Shown piece after piece: positions 24,493-37,000 of a stretch of 64,000 nucleotides of DNA. The notes beneath the pieces were generated by a model. The model saw nothing but the letters and a program-made list of their open reading frames with translations, searched no databases and had not been told where the DNA came from. Made by a program: the position numbers and the translations under genes. Source of the DNA: Vitrella brassicaformis (lineage: Eukaryota; Sar; Vitrellaceae); the NCBI GenBank assembly GCA_001179505.1, contig CDMY01000420.1, positions 1-64,000 on the forward strand. Reading direction: 5' to 3'. Positions within the stretch are counted from its first letter, which is position 1; each line of letters starts with the position of its first letter.

Positions 24493-24680
24493 AGAGGGGT
24501 TAGAGGGGTATGTCGGTGGGTTTCCGACAGAGGCGCCGTCCACCCGTCCCGTCCGTCCGTCCGTATGGGTGCATAGGCCTTACCTACCTACCTACCTTGT
24601 ACTACGCACTTGCGTATGCAATGCATGGCATGGCATGGCATGGTTGGGGGGACTGGGGGAGAGGTAAGGCGACCTGACCT

Positions 24681-24745
24681 GACGGGACGTGACGGGACGT
24701 GACGGGACGTGACGGGACCTGACGGGACGTAACGTGACGTGACGT
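24681..24745. repeat. Tandem 10-bp repeat GACGGGACGT
   Basis: Five copies of GACGGGACGT (the fourth ends CCT) at 24681-24730, decaying into AACGTGACGT GACGT. Part of the repeat-rich spacer next to the gap; no function evident. Confidence 0.85.
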
Positions 24746-27161
24746 GTGAGAGTGCATACACACACGTCTATCTATCTGTGTATATATATTATATACCGAG
24801 GGAGGGGAGTGGTCGACGGACGGACGGACCGACCGGGTGAGTGAGTGAACACATTTTATCTGTCTATATTGATGGATGGTTGGACTGACCGACGGACGAG
24901 TGATTGCCCTGTTGTTTTTCCGCACCATGTGTATGTATGGATGTGTGGTATCGTCGAGCACGGTGATCTATCGGAGAAGGGAGGGGAGGGGAGGACCTTT
25001 CAATCAATGACGGCCTGACCGACCGTATATATTGTGTACACAGCCAGGGAGGGAGGGGCGGAGGCGGTGTTGCTGCTGCTGCTGCTGCGTCTGCTGTCAC
25101 ACACACACCCACACCGGCGCCCATCCATCCATCCATCCATCCATGTGGTGCCTGTGGCCGCTTTCATGCTGTATGTGTGATGGATGTCACTCACCTGCTA
25201 CATACATACCGGCCAACTACACTACACTCTTCACTCTTCACTCTGCCATGTCTGTCATCCTTCGGGACGCACTCACTCTCACTCACTCTCACTCATACTT
25301 GCTAGAGAAATGCATACCTGCTCGCACAATCACCTACCTACTCGCAAGCTAACTGGGGGGTCTGGCTGTCTTCCTGCCTGTCTGTCTGTCTGTCTGTGTG
25401 CATGTGGATGAATGGCGGGATGGGATGCATTGCATTCATGTCACACACCCACTTGCTGCCAGTCGGTCTGCCGCGCACTCACTCACTGACAGGGAGGAGG
25501 AGCCCTACCGGTCTCCCCCCACCCCCCACCCGTCACTCGTCAGCCAGTCCGTCTGTCTGTCCGTCTGTCCGTGTGCGACCGTGCAAATCGCACTCCGACT
25601 ATCGCAATGCTCGTATGCCGTCCTGTCTTGTGTGTGTCGTCTTTCTGTCGCCCGTCGGTTGTGGTGGCGTCTCTCGTTGTGGTGCGTCGTCTTTGTTTAT
25701 GGAAGTGAGGGTGGTCAAGGAGAGAAAGGGGGGGGCTTGCAGATGGTTTTCTAGTTTGCCAGCCAAGTGTGTGTCTGTCGATGAAGTCGATCGGTCGATC
25801 TTACGCGCGGGGAGAGAGAGATATATATAGAGAGAAGAAAGGCTGATGTTGTCTCGTTGTCGTTACTCTTGGCCTGTGGTCGGGTACTGATGGTCGCAGG
25901 ACCACGACGGTCGCCTGACTACGAGGCCGATGGTCGTGTCGTGGTTGTGGCTGCTCTACCTGGCTAGATGGATGGATGGATGGATGGAGATCTCGATGGC
26001 CAATGGCCAAGTCTGCCTGCGTGCCTGCCTGCATGCCTGTCTGCCACTCATGGATAGCATGTGCTGTTATGTAATTGACGGCTGTAGCGTGGCTGTGTGT
26101 GTGTGTGTGTGTGTGTACCTTACGTACCACATTTGTGATCTCTCTCTCTCTCCCCCTTGTGTCTGAGGTCAGTATCTGTGCAACGAATCTGGGGCTGCTG
26201 GGTGTGGGTTGTGATGTGGCGTGATGTGCTGGATGGCCTTGCTGTGTGTCGATAATGCTGCGCATGACAATGACGCTCACTTTCTGGGGTGATTTTTACG
26301 GATATATACATACATACACACGATGAATGGACTCTCTCTACTCTGCGCCCTCATCCCCCGGCCCCGCCCCGCCTCCTTTTCTCCCGTGTGTGTGTGTCGA
26401 GAAATTTTGCCGTTCGTTGCATTCTTTCGCGGATCGATCGTTGTCCTGTCTGCCTGCTGATTTTGTGACGAGACGAGACGAGAGGGAGGGATTTTGCACT
26501 CACCAGCTGCCATGCCATGCCATGCCATGCCATGCCAGCATGGCATGCAAGTGCGGCGTCCATGTGTGTGTGTGTGTGTGTGTGTGTCTTGTGGTTGCGA
26601 GGGCTGCCTCCGGGCACGCGAGAGAGAGGCGGCGGACACTCACGTAATGATGTCAGAAGGGGAGAGTGTTGCCTTAGTCCACCTGTCTGTTTACTTGCTT
26701 TACCTACCTGCCTGCCTGCCTGCTATAGGTCCCTAAGATTTTTCTCTTTGCACACCTGCAATCGGTCTGTCTGTCTGTCTGGCTGTCTCTATGTCTGTCT
26801 GTCTGTCTGTCTGGATGGATGGATGCGTGGATTTTTCCTTTTTGGCCCGGCGGACTTGACTGACTTGGATTGTAGGATTTTTTCCTGGCTCGTCATGCTC
26901 TCACCTGGCTCGTCCCACTCTATCCTGGTTTTTCGCCCATTGGATGGCACGCCATGGCGTGATCATTACATCAGGGAGTTTTTAAAAGAAGGGATAATGA
27001 TCGGGCCATCCATCTGTATACCCCGTGCAAGTGCCTTTTAAGTGTCGATGGGGTGGATGGATGTTGGCAATGGGGGTGCCTGCCTGCCATGCGCCTCGAT
27101 CGACACGTCCAGATTGGATGGATGGATGGATGGATTGGCTTATCCATGGTGTGTGTTCTGG

Positions 27162-27230
27162 TTTCGCTGCTTCTTCAGTCTCCTTGCTACGCGTTGCTGG
27201 CATCCAGACATCCTCTGGATGCCGCGAGCC
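27162..27230. repeat. Dispersed stem-loop element, copy A
   Basis: TTTCGCTGCTT, 26 bp, then GGCATCCAGA-CATCC-TCTGGATGCC (perfect 10-bp arms, 27199-27208 and 27214-27223) followed by GCGAGCC. A diverged copy lies at 38555-38623. Confidence 0.65.
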
Positions 27231-28722
27231 GTGGCGGGGAGGAGGAAGAAGCAGAGAACCAGATGCATCACCAAATCTGTGCGTCTGGCGCAGAGACGGA
27301 CCTTCGGAGGGTTTTGAGAGCTTTCTGTTCGGCGTGATGACCCAGGTCTGCCTAGCTCAACTCTTGCATACCATCCCAGTATCCCTGCTGCCCACGACTG
27401 ACCTGACCTCTAGCCGCGTCTGTTGTCTCCGGTGTTGGCTTGGGTTTTTTCCTCTCTCTCTCTCTCTGCATTGCCTGCCTGCCTGCCTACCTGCCTACTT
27501 GATGCGTCGGATGCGTTGGTTGGGTGTGACTGGGTGGGCGGACCATGGCTGGCCGTGCAGATCAATCAATGGCATTCAAGTAGTCATCCATGTACAAGCA
27601 CACACGCAATGATTGCAATCAGTGTCGCGGCAAGGCAAGGCAAGAGAGAGAGACAGGCATCGCATCGATCGCATCAGACACACACACGCACACGGACACA
27701 CACACAGCTGATCATGGTCAGACCATCCATACACACGCCGCGTCACGCCACCGGCACGACAAATGTCAACTCACACCACACCCTCACACCCTCACACCCA
27801 CTCCTCACGCCGAGAGACAGAGCTATCACATTCCTCCTTCCTCCTCACCTCACCCCACCACGTAGTGGCCTGGCCTCGATTCACCTTCCTCGGGAACGGT
27901 GAACGCAAGCGAGCCTGCCTGCCTGCCTGCCTCGAATGAATGAGTAAGTATGCAAGTATTGTATGTATGGATGGCACCACAACACACAATGGTTTACATA
28001 AGTGAGGGCGAGCACTGAAAGACTCCATATACCCGACAGACAGACAGCCACCCAGCCACCGAGAGAAGTGTCGAAAAAGCCAGCGGGAGGAGGGAGGGAG
28101 GGAGGGAGAGAGAGGGGAGGATATCGACAGCATGTCAGCCAGTCAGAATGGGTAGAAACCGATTCAGGGTCACCAGGCGAGAGGGAGAGGGAGAGGAAAA
28201 GTCCGTGTGCAAAAATGAGAGCCAGTGGAGGAGCAAGACACGAGACCAGATAGGTAGGGTCCATTGTCTCCATTCATTCACGTTCGTTCGTATGATGGAT
28301 GTACGCCACTGCTATTATGATACATGTGACACAACTCTGACAGACACGCACAGCCGCCCCGCCCCGCCCGCCTCTCAAGGACGAGACGAGACGGGGCGGG
28401 ACAAGACCTGGCCTGTGTGTGTGCAAAACCGACCTGACCTTCCCCGCTCGCCCTGTCCCGACACAGTCCATGCGGCCCGGCGGGTGGGCAATACGAGGCG
28501 GACCAGGACGACCCGACCAGACGAGACAGACACCATTCAAATAAAGCAGTGTGTATGCAGACGAAGGAAAAAACTGTCAACTCGACCCCCAGCTGCATCC
28601 ATCCCTCTCCTCTCCTCTCTCCCGAAACACCCTCCATCCATCCATCCGCTCGCCGTTGTCGACTCAATCATTCAGTCAAGCCAACCTTATTGAGGTGCGT
28701 GCCGTCACACTGCGATGCGATG

Positions 28723-31700
28723 CTAGCTGTCCCCCTCCCGCATCGCCCCCGCCACCTCCTTCCTCCCACCCACACCAGAAGTACCAGCACCGCTGCCCCA
28801 GGCCGTCGAGTTGGTGTGCGCGTCACCGGCCGGCACGGCATGGACACTGGCGTTTGGGGAGCTTTCGTCAGGAAATGCGCACCACGCAGGCCCTCCTTCG
28901 GCTGCTCCTGCCGTCATGACGACTTGCTCCTGTGTCCATGGCCCCCTCATCCACGACGACTCAGTGCTGCTGCCGCCATCTGCAGCGGGCGCCGCGTCAT
29001 GCCTCGGCGACTCGAACGTCGCCCACCCTGTGACAGCGACGGGCGCAGACGCATTGTCGCTTGGGGGCTCTGCAAAGGGATCGGCGAGTGCCTGGCCGTT
29101 GGTGGCTGCCTGTGGCGGCAGCGATGGCCGTATGGGGGAGGGAGAGGGAGAGGGCATGTAGGGGGCGGCCTGCGGCTGGAGCGGCGGGGAGGACGGCGGC
29201 TGCTCGTGTGCGTTGCCCGCCACCCCCGGGTCGGGGCTGATGGCCGCCTCGCCCTCGCTGGAGGAGCTGTCGTCGTCATCATCGTCATCGTCGTCTTCTT
29301 CCCCCTCGCCCATGTCGTCCTCCTGCGCCCTCTTGCCACCCCCACCGCTGTACGGGTCTCCCAGGCTCATGGGCTGCATCACCGACCGGTCTTTTGGGGG
29401 CGTCGCTGCAGGCAGGCCGGGGCTGTCCGTGTCGGGCTCTCGCAGGATGGTGGCGCTCACGCGGGACCTCTGGTCACCTGCCGCAGCAGCGGCGTCGTGC
29501 GCCGTGTCCTCCTGGAAGCTGGCGAAGGGGTCGGAACCATCGCGGTTCGACGGACCAAGGTCAAAATCCTCATCACTGACCAAGCACATAGAACAAACAC
29601 ATCAGTGCGACACCTTCATATACTTGTGTGGATGTGCCTCAAGGCCTTGACTCACTCTTCGTGCCAGTCGAAGGGCTCTGGGCTCCTTGCCATAGCTGTG
29701 GGTGCGGGTGCGGTGGCCGCGGCGCTGCTGCTCCAGGTGGGCCTCTGGCCGCCCAGCCAGGTCATGTTGTCCTCTCCACTGCTGCCCGGCCGATCCACCC
29801 GCCGCACACCGGCGTGGTCGCCACCGAAATGGGGAACAAACTCTGAGCCAAGAGCAGAAAAACAATGCCCTCCTGGCCTTGGTGGGACCATCGTTCTTTT
29901 TCTTTTGCCGACTGACCATCATCGGTGTCGAATGGGTTAGATTCGCTGTCCATCGGCGCGGATCTACTTGCAGTGCCCTCCACCGGCGACCTTTCAGGCG
30001 AGAAGGAGGCCGTCCAGCCCCCATCCATCACCTCCGCCGGTGGCGCATCCGCCCACGCCGGCTTCGGGGGTGAAGCAGCCGGCTGCTGTGTCGCTCTTGG
30101 CGCGCCCGTGACCTCCTGCGGCGTGTGGGCTGGTGGTCGGCCCGATGATGTCGATGGCGACGTCGCAGCAGCAGCGGCGGGTGCAGGTGCAGGTGGAGGG
30201 AGAAGACCAACGCCTTGGAGAAGACCAACGCCTGGTGGGGGAAGACCAACGGGTGGGGGGCCTAGCGGCTGGGGGCCAGAGGGAGGCGACCCAGGGCCAC
30301 CCTGGAAGCACACACGCAGACACCCATCAGGGTGCTGGTGTGTGGGTGTCTGGTGCAGCCGCCGCACCTGTCTGTGTAGTTCCTCTTGGGTGTTGAGGAT
30401 TTCCTCCACTTCGGGTTCGGCAACGGGCACGGCCTGGGGCACCGACGCCACCCAGCCTTCGTCACGCATCGGGCCGCTCGCCGAGGATGGCGGAGGGGGC
30501 GGTGCAGCGTTGGCCGCGTGGGGCAGGGGACCAGCCAGATGGTTGCCCTGAGTGAGTGGGTGAGATGGAACAGGCCAACATGGATGTATAGGGAGAGACG
30601 TGGCAGCGCGTGTGTGTGCGTATGGTTGCGTACTGGTGCGGTGAGTGTGGCGTAGTCTTTGATGATTTCACCGACGGGCCTCTCGTGCTTGAGTGTCTGC
30701 CAATTCCAGCCCTCCGTCTCGTTGAGCAGCTCCTGGATCTGAGGAATGGACAGACAGATACAAACGATCCCATCACACACACACCCATTCACACAAGTGT
30801 ATGGGTACCGTCTGTCTGTCTGTCTGTCAGTCTTACCCATGGCGTGTGTTGGGCGGCCATGTGTAGGTGATGGCCAATGGTCATGATGTGCGATATGTAG
30901 CCCACCGTGTCGCCCTTCCGCCGCCAGCCCCGCTCGGGACGCGTGTGCCAACGCCTGGTGGATTGGATCAACGGACGGACAATCACACGGATATTAGGTG
31001 TTTGGTTCGTATCAGAGGTTGGCACAGGGTACCTACCTGATGGCCTTGACGGTTTGCGATAGGAAAGCTGAGTCCCTGAGGAGGGACTCGACCAGCTCGG
31101 GGTGCTTGTCGGCCAAACTGATGGCCTCCAACGCAGCCGACCTGACACACCCACAGGCAGGCAGGCAGGCAGGCAGTCACTACTGTGTATCTTCCTCCGT
31201 ATGGGTGTACATGGCTTACTTGACGTCATTGTGCAGCAGGTTGTTCCATTCAAACTCGAAAAAGGCCGAAATGCACAAAGGAAACACACCCTCAGACACA
31301 ACCGCAGCCACCACCTCCTGCAATGCAACAAACCACACACATTCACACCATACACGCCATTGATTGAAACCAACCATTCTCTACGACAGATACCCACCTC
31401 CTTTCTGGTCCGGATGAGCGCGGTCCACAGGCTGACAATCCCCAAAGCAGTGGAGCCCAGCGGCCGCTGCCCTCCCCCAGCCGGCATGGGTATCGCCTTG
31501 CCCCTGGCGGCCAGCAGCTCGCTCTCAAACAGCTCCCGCATCCGGCGTATCTGAGGACACACGGCCTCTGCCACGTAGTCAATGGCCGATGGCTGCGGGG
31601 GGGAGGCACCCTCTGGCTCGGGCGTGGCCGCCGGACGCTCGGGGGGCACCTCTTCTTGCTCTCGTTGTTGTTGTTGCTGCTGCTGCTGCTGGGTGGGGGC

Positions 31701-33864
31701 CTCCTCACTCTCTCTCTGCTGGCCAGTGGCGACAATGGCGTTGGCTGTTTGTCGGAGGGTATCGAGAGTGCCGTTGGCTACCGCAACCTCCTCCTCAGGG
31801 GCCGCCGCCACGACCGGCGGGGAGCCGTCGGTGGCGTCGTCTTGGGACGCCTTGACTACCGGCATCGGCGGGGCCTCCTGCTCTTGCCTCGAGTCGTTTT
31901 CGGCAGCGTGGGTGGCCTCGGGCTCTTCAGTGATGGGCGTGGGGGGAGGGGAGAGGGGAGTCTCGTCCTCGGTGGGCTGGGGGGGCTGGGCGTGGTCGTC
32001 GGTGCTGTCTGGCAGGACGATGCGCACGCTGTCCTCCGGAGTGCCGTGGTGAAGGGCCTCCTCCTCTTCATGCTGATCTTGCTGGTCCTCCTCCTGCTCC
32101 TGCTGCTGCTGCTGATCCTCCCCCTCCTGCCGCTGTAATTGATCATCGCCAGCGGGTCTTTCCCTTGGAGGAGTCTGGATGGCGGCGGTGGTGTGGTGGA
32201 TGAGGTCTGATAAAATCGACACGGCTTGCGACACCAATATCGGGTCCTGAGGCACACGAAGCCGTGCCGTGGAGAAGGTGTGCTGTCTGTCTGTCTGTGT
32301 GAGTGAGTGTGTGGTCTTCATGTGTGTCGGGTCTGTACGTTTTGGAAGAGGCAGTCGACGAGGTGGTGTGTGCATTCGGTGGACGTGAGCTGCTGCATCA
32401 GGGCGGGCGCATAGTACACCGACTCATACTTCTGCAGGAACATCCGGATGATCACCGCGACGTTCTCCGACACCTGAACCCCACCAAACAACACCGCCAC
32501 CACCACCACCACCACCACCCAACACATGAGTCAATCACACACATGACATGATGTGTCCCTCCCTGTCTGTCTGTCTGTCTGCGTACCTCTCCCACTCTGT
32601 CCTGGGGGTTGTCGTTTTCGGGTATGAGTCTTTGTACGATGCGCATCATGAGCGGGCTGCCGTGCCGGTCGGACGTGTCGAAGACGGCCTGCGGCTGCTC
32701 CTCCACACACAGGTACGTCACGAACAGATCCGTGATCGACCGGCTCCCCAGCTTGGCCAAGAAACCATCCAAGAGATCTTCCTTGCCACGGAGGTAGGAC
32801 ACCAGCTGAATGAATGAACGAGTGAACCAGGGAGGGACGGAGGGACGGAGGGAGGAGGGACACACAAGGCAAACGATTGGTTGGTTGATGGATGGATGGA
32901 TGGACAACATTCGTGTGCTGTGCTGTGCTGTGTGGAGTGGGTGTGTCGGGTCACCTGGCTGGTCTCTGTTGGCTTCTGCGTGTTGATGGAGGTCCGCATG
33001 AACAGCGAAGTGCACACACGCGCAAAGTACCCCGCCAGCACGTGATTCAGCTGCAGCCATCCATTCACCATCACGACACACCACATGTCATGGATCAGCA
33101 GATAGATACTTTGGTGTCTGTGTCTGTCTGTCTGTCTGTCTGTCGCTCACCGCGTTGGGTTGGTAGAGGAAGTCCCACAGAGCGTCCAGCACCGGACGGT
33201 TCTCAGGGTCGAGGAACGCCCTGACGACATCACACAAGCGATCGATCATCGGTAGGCAATGCTACACAGGCCTGTGTGTGTCGGGTGCGCACTGTAGGAT
33301 GCGATCATTCTCCTGGCAGACCACTTCGGTCGCCATGAAGGGGAACCTGACAGACAGACAGACACACAGACAGACGGACAGAGAGAGCAGTACAGTGATG
33401 TGAATGGTGGGTTGGTGGTGTGGATGCGGTTGGCCATCGGTCGCTCACTTGTGTCCCCTGTTCTTATCAGCATCATCGGGCGGCACCACGACAATGTACT
33501 CCACCAGCCTCTCCAGCGAATCACGACGACACAAACTGATGTATGCAGGTCACACCACACAGACGCACAAGGCACAGACAGGCAGACACAAGACAAGACA
33601 CACACCGTCGCGCATTCACTTGGGTGTCCGTCGTGTTTGCTTCTGTCTGTCTGTCTGTCCTCATGTGATTGCTCACAAGTCGACGACTTTGGCGTTGTTG
33701 CTTTTGATCTCCTGGATGAGCTCGTCGAGGTCGAGCAGTTTGTCCAGGGTGCAGTCCGCCGCTTCCACTATCTCGTCCACATTCACGCTCGACGCCTCCG
33801 GGCCGCCAAAGGTGCTCCAGAACAAACCACCCATTTGACCCATGCCACCCTGGTTCGGCTCCAT
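28723..33864 (-). CDS. SAPS-domain protein, PP6 regulatory subunit
   Basis: Fifteen exons (33864-33677, 33535-33449, 33346-33293, 33220-33151, 33050-32955, 32805-32587, 32473-32339, 32246-31398, 31317-31220, 31141-31037, 30954-30837, 30738-30634, 30547-29917, 29842-29656, 29575-28723) give 1,264 aa. The N-terminal half matches the SAPS (Sit4-associated) fold: EIVEAADCTLDKLLDLDELI, FLCRRDSLERLVEYIVVVPP, PVLDALWDFLYQ, LAGYFARVCTSLF, LLDGFLAKLGSRSITDLFV, RMFLQKYESVYYAPALM. It would scaffold protein phosphatase 6 and select substrates. Exon 8 inserts about 200 residues of Gln/Glu/Pro-rich disorder inside the domain. After WHTRPERGWRRKGDTVGYIS and HIMTIGHHLHMA, which match the conserved SAPS C-terminal segment, a 450-residue Pro/Ser/Asp tail ends the protein. 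A short in-frame stretch of exon 13 (about 30370-30306, GTGCGG to TTCCAG) may be an additional phase-0 intron. Confidence 0.92.
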
Positions 33865-34083
33865 CACTCAACCTCACACACACTGATAAGTAGATAGATG
33901 ATGATATAGATGACGTCACTCACACCAGCTCACACGCACCACCAGAGCCTGAAGCTGTCGACGTCACGTGACGGCCGCACGAGCAGCATCACTCTCAAAA
34001 CCATCTCCCTTCTCGCTTCTCGAGCTCGCACTCCTGTGCGAGCTTGGCCTTCCACCGACCGTGTTTTTCCCAGCTTTGACGCG
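33865..34083. promoter_or_regulatory. Divergent promoter, PP6R and GLE1 genes
   Basis: 219 bp between start codons. It holds two TGACGTCA-like sites (ATGACGTCAC near 33910 and TCGACGTCACGTGACGG near 33957) and an inverted pair CTCGAGCTCGCAC / GTGCGAGC at about 34018-34044. Confidence 0.5.
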
Positions 34084-37000
34084 ATGGAACGAAACATCGT
34101 CGGTCGCGCTGTCGGTGCTTTAGCATCCTGGTGGAGCGGGTCCAAGACCGTCCCGCCTCGAATCCTCAGCGACAGCAACCAGCCAGACCCTGAGACAAGC
34201 ACTGACGAAGAGCCGCAAACGACCCGCGGTGATGCAGCGAGGGGAAGCCGCTTGGTTCCCCGGCCTCGACAGCAGGAGGGTGACGATGGTGATAATGCTG
34301 GACGGGTGGACTACTACGACCACTGGTCAGTGGAGAGGAGTCGTGTCGTGCATGCAATGCAATGCATTCCATTCATTCACTCACTCGCGGACCGTACCGA
34401 TTGTCTGTCACTCATTGACTCACTGACTGACTGCGATGTCTTGTGTCTGTTCGGTCAGGCACTCGGCACCTCCCACTTCAGCTCGGTACCCTTATTCGAG
34501 TGTGGCTCGAGAGCTGCTTGCGTCCTCCCGCTCCCGCGAGAGGGGATCTCCGACACGTGCACTCCCACGGCCGTCGTCGCCGACGCGCGCCACCGGCAGG
34601 CTGTCCCCTCCCCGCGAGCACGTTCCGGACATGGCCGTATTGCGTCAAGCGTTTGAGGAGCTCCGCGTCACTGCAATGGAGGAGCTCCGCACCGCTGAGA
34701 GCAGGCCACCCGAGCCATCAGCGCAACCGTCATCTGCCGGAGCCAGGAGTGAGGGCGGGTTTCAGAATCCCGTGGATGGTGATGGTCCCTTCCTGAGGAT
34801 TGGCAAGTATCGATCGCCTGTCGGTGAGGAGGGTCGGGATTGGGCGGCTGAGGGCTCCAGCTTTGCCGATGAGGAAGACGAGGACGAGAGCGAGCGCCTG
34901 GACGAGTCCGACCGTGGGCGTGAGCGTGATCGTGAGGAGGGGGAGGGGGTGAGGGTGAGGCGGGCGTTCCGCTCCATTGTCGACTACGACCCTGACGAGA
35001 TCTATCCCGACGAGTCGGCCAGCAACGCCCCACCCACACCCCACTTCGCACTTCACCTCCCCGACGGCCCCCTGGAGCGCAGCGAGTCTTCCGACGTCGC
35101 CAGCGCCGCTGGTAGCGGAGCCGCAGCCGAGCCGACAGACATCACGTCAGACCGCCCACCCCCCGACTACTGCCCCTCTCCCGCCCCCTCATTCGGCGGC
35201 CCCTCAGCCGATTTCTTCCTCCGTGTCTGCGAGGACGTCCTGGAGCCAGCCCGCGACGCCCTCGCGAGAAGCTCCGAGGCCACATCGAACGGGCTGCTCA
35301 CCCCCACAGTGCCGTTTGTCTCGCCATGGGGCGCGGAGGGGACGGAGGCCAGCCAGGACGGCAGGAGGACGACCAGACGCAGAAGGGGCCCGCGGCAGCC
35401 CGGCCCTGGTGCCTTCCAGTTCCCCGCCTACGTGTTGCGCGACAACAGGCTGCCACCCGTCACTGAAGAGCGCGAGAGGGAGGAGCGGGAGCGGGATGGC
35501 GGGGAGGATCCGACGTCGGATGTTCCCGTGGCCGGGTCGACGAGTGACCTGCGTGCGATGGAGTTGCGTCGCGAGATGGGTGTGGGAGTGGGGCCGCCGG
35601 CTGTGGTCCCGGATGGCGATGCCGTGCGTGGGATGGGGTGGCTGCAGGAGAGGCTGAGGGAGATTGAGGTTTTCCAGACACTCACGGCTGAGGCGGGCAA
35701 CCACCAACAGCTCCAAAGGATCGCCGAATGGGAGGTGCGCACCTAGACACACATACATACGCACACCGGTGACACACGCATGGACGTGTACCTGTGTGTG
35801 TGTGTGTGATGAGTTGCAGCGACGTGCGACGGCCCAGTTGGAGGCAAGGGCGAATGCTGACCGCACGGCCGTCCAGGAGGAATTCGAGTAAGACAGACAC
35901 TCAGCGCGGCGAACGGAGGGGCCCACTCGTTGTCGTGTGTACGCGTCTGTGTTCGCAGTGAGTCCATTGGTGTGCTTGAGCGTTTGCGGGAGGAGGATAC
36001 GGAGCAGCAGGAGGAGCAGAGACGCGAAGAGGAACGCCAGAAGGGTCAGCCCAACCAGTCCGCCGGCATCCCTTCTGTGGTGGATGCGATGCGCACGTGC
36101 CTGTGTGTGCTTCTGTCTGTCTGTCAGCTGAGGAGGAGGAGCGTCAGAGGAAAGCCCAAGAGGTGCGCGTCACGACACACAGCCACACAGCCACAGACAT
36201 CAACATGTGCAAATTAAATGAATCTGTTGTGTCATGTGCCTGCCTTTCTCAGGAGGCTGAGCGGCAGCGGCGCGAAGAGGAGGAGGCCGAAAGACAGCGC
36301 AAACTCAAGGTCGGTCGGTCGGCCGGCCGGCCGGCCACATACTCACTCCTTCACTTCACCATATCTACTAATTAGTTCTTTCCCTCCCCTGTCTGTCTGT
36401 CACATTAGGAGGAGGAGGACGCCCGGAGGCGTGCTGAAGAGGAGGCGCGGAAGAAGGCCGAGGAGGAACAACAGCAGAGTCAGCAACAGCAACAGCAACA
36501 GCAAGCTGCAGCAGCAGCGGCAGCAGCTGCAGCCCAGCCCGCCGTACCCACCCCCACCCCCACTCCCCCACCCGCCCCCGGTGCTGCCCCTGCTGCGGCC
36601 GCAGCAGTGCCTCCAGCGGGCCCCCCTGCCTCAGCAGCGGGTGAACCGGCCGACGTGCAAGCCGCCCTGGCGCTTAAGAGCAAGGTGGAGCTCCTCAAAC
36701 AGGAAATGGACAGAATCAGAGCCAGCGGCACAAACCAGGTAGGTAGGTCGGAGGGTGGGGGGTCGCTATCCGCTGAAACGGACCATGATGGATGTTGGCA
36801 TTATGTGTGTGTGTGTGTGTGTGGTGTAGGAGAAGGCGATGCGTCGCGAGACGTGGAAGGTGGTGGCGGACTGTGTCAATCGCACCGCCGGCAACCAACA
36901 GTCCGTCAGACAGGTGAGTAAACCGCACACACAGACAGACAGACAGAGAGACAGACAGACAGACAGGCACACAGACGGACAGACAGACAGACAGACAGCG

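Larger units (their letters stand above)
24492..28722. other. 4.2-kb gene-free repeat-rich region
   Basis: Dense CCAT/ATGG, CTGT, TGCC, TG and GATG microsatellites, including CATGG tandem copies at 24622-24643 and CATGC copies at 26511-26536 that form an inverted repeat with GCATGGCATGC. Reading frames here encode only repeat-derived residues. One stem-loop element (27162-27230) and a 10-bp tandem repeat (24681-24745) are listed separately. It probably contains the 3' UTRs of the convergent flanking genes. Confidence 0.6.

Noticed and set aside
26511-26551. CATGC repeats with inverted CATGG, resembling a CRISPR or terminator
   Set aside because: Plain pentanucleotide microsatellite with no spacers; a eukaryotic genome is indicated.
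28549-29940. 463-codon open frame on the plus strand
   Set aside because: Antisense to the acidic tail of the PP6 regulatory subunit; codon bias of the GC-rich exon creates it, and it has no family match or splice chain.
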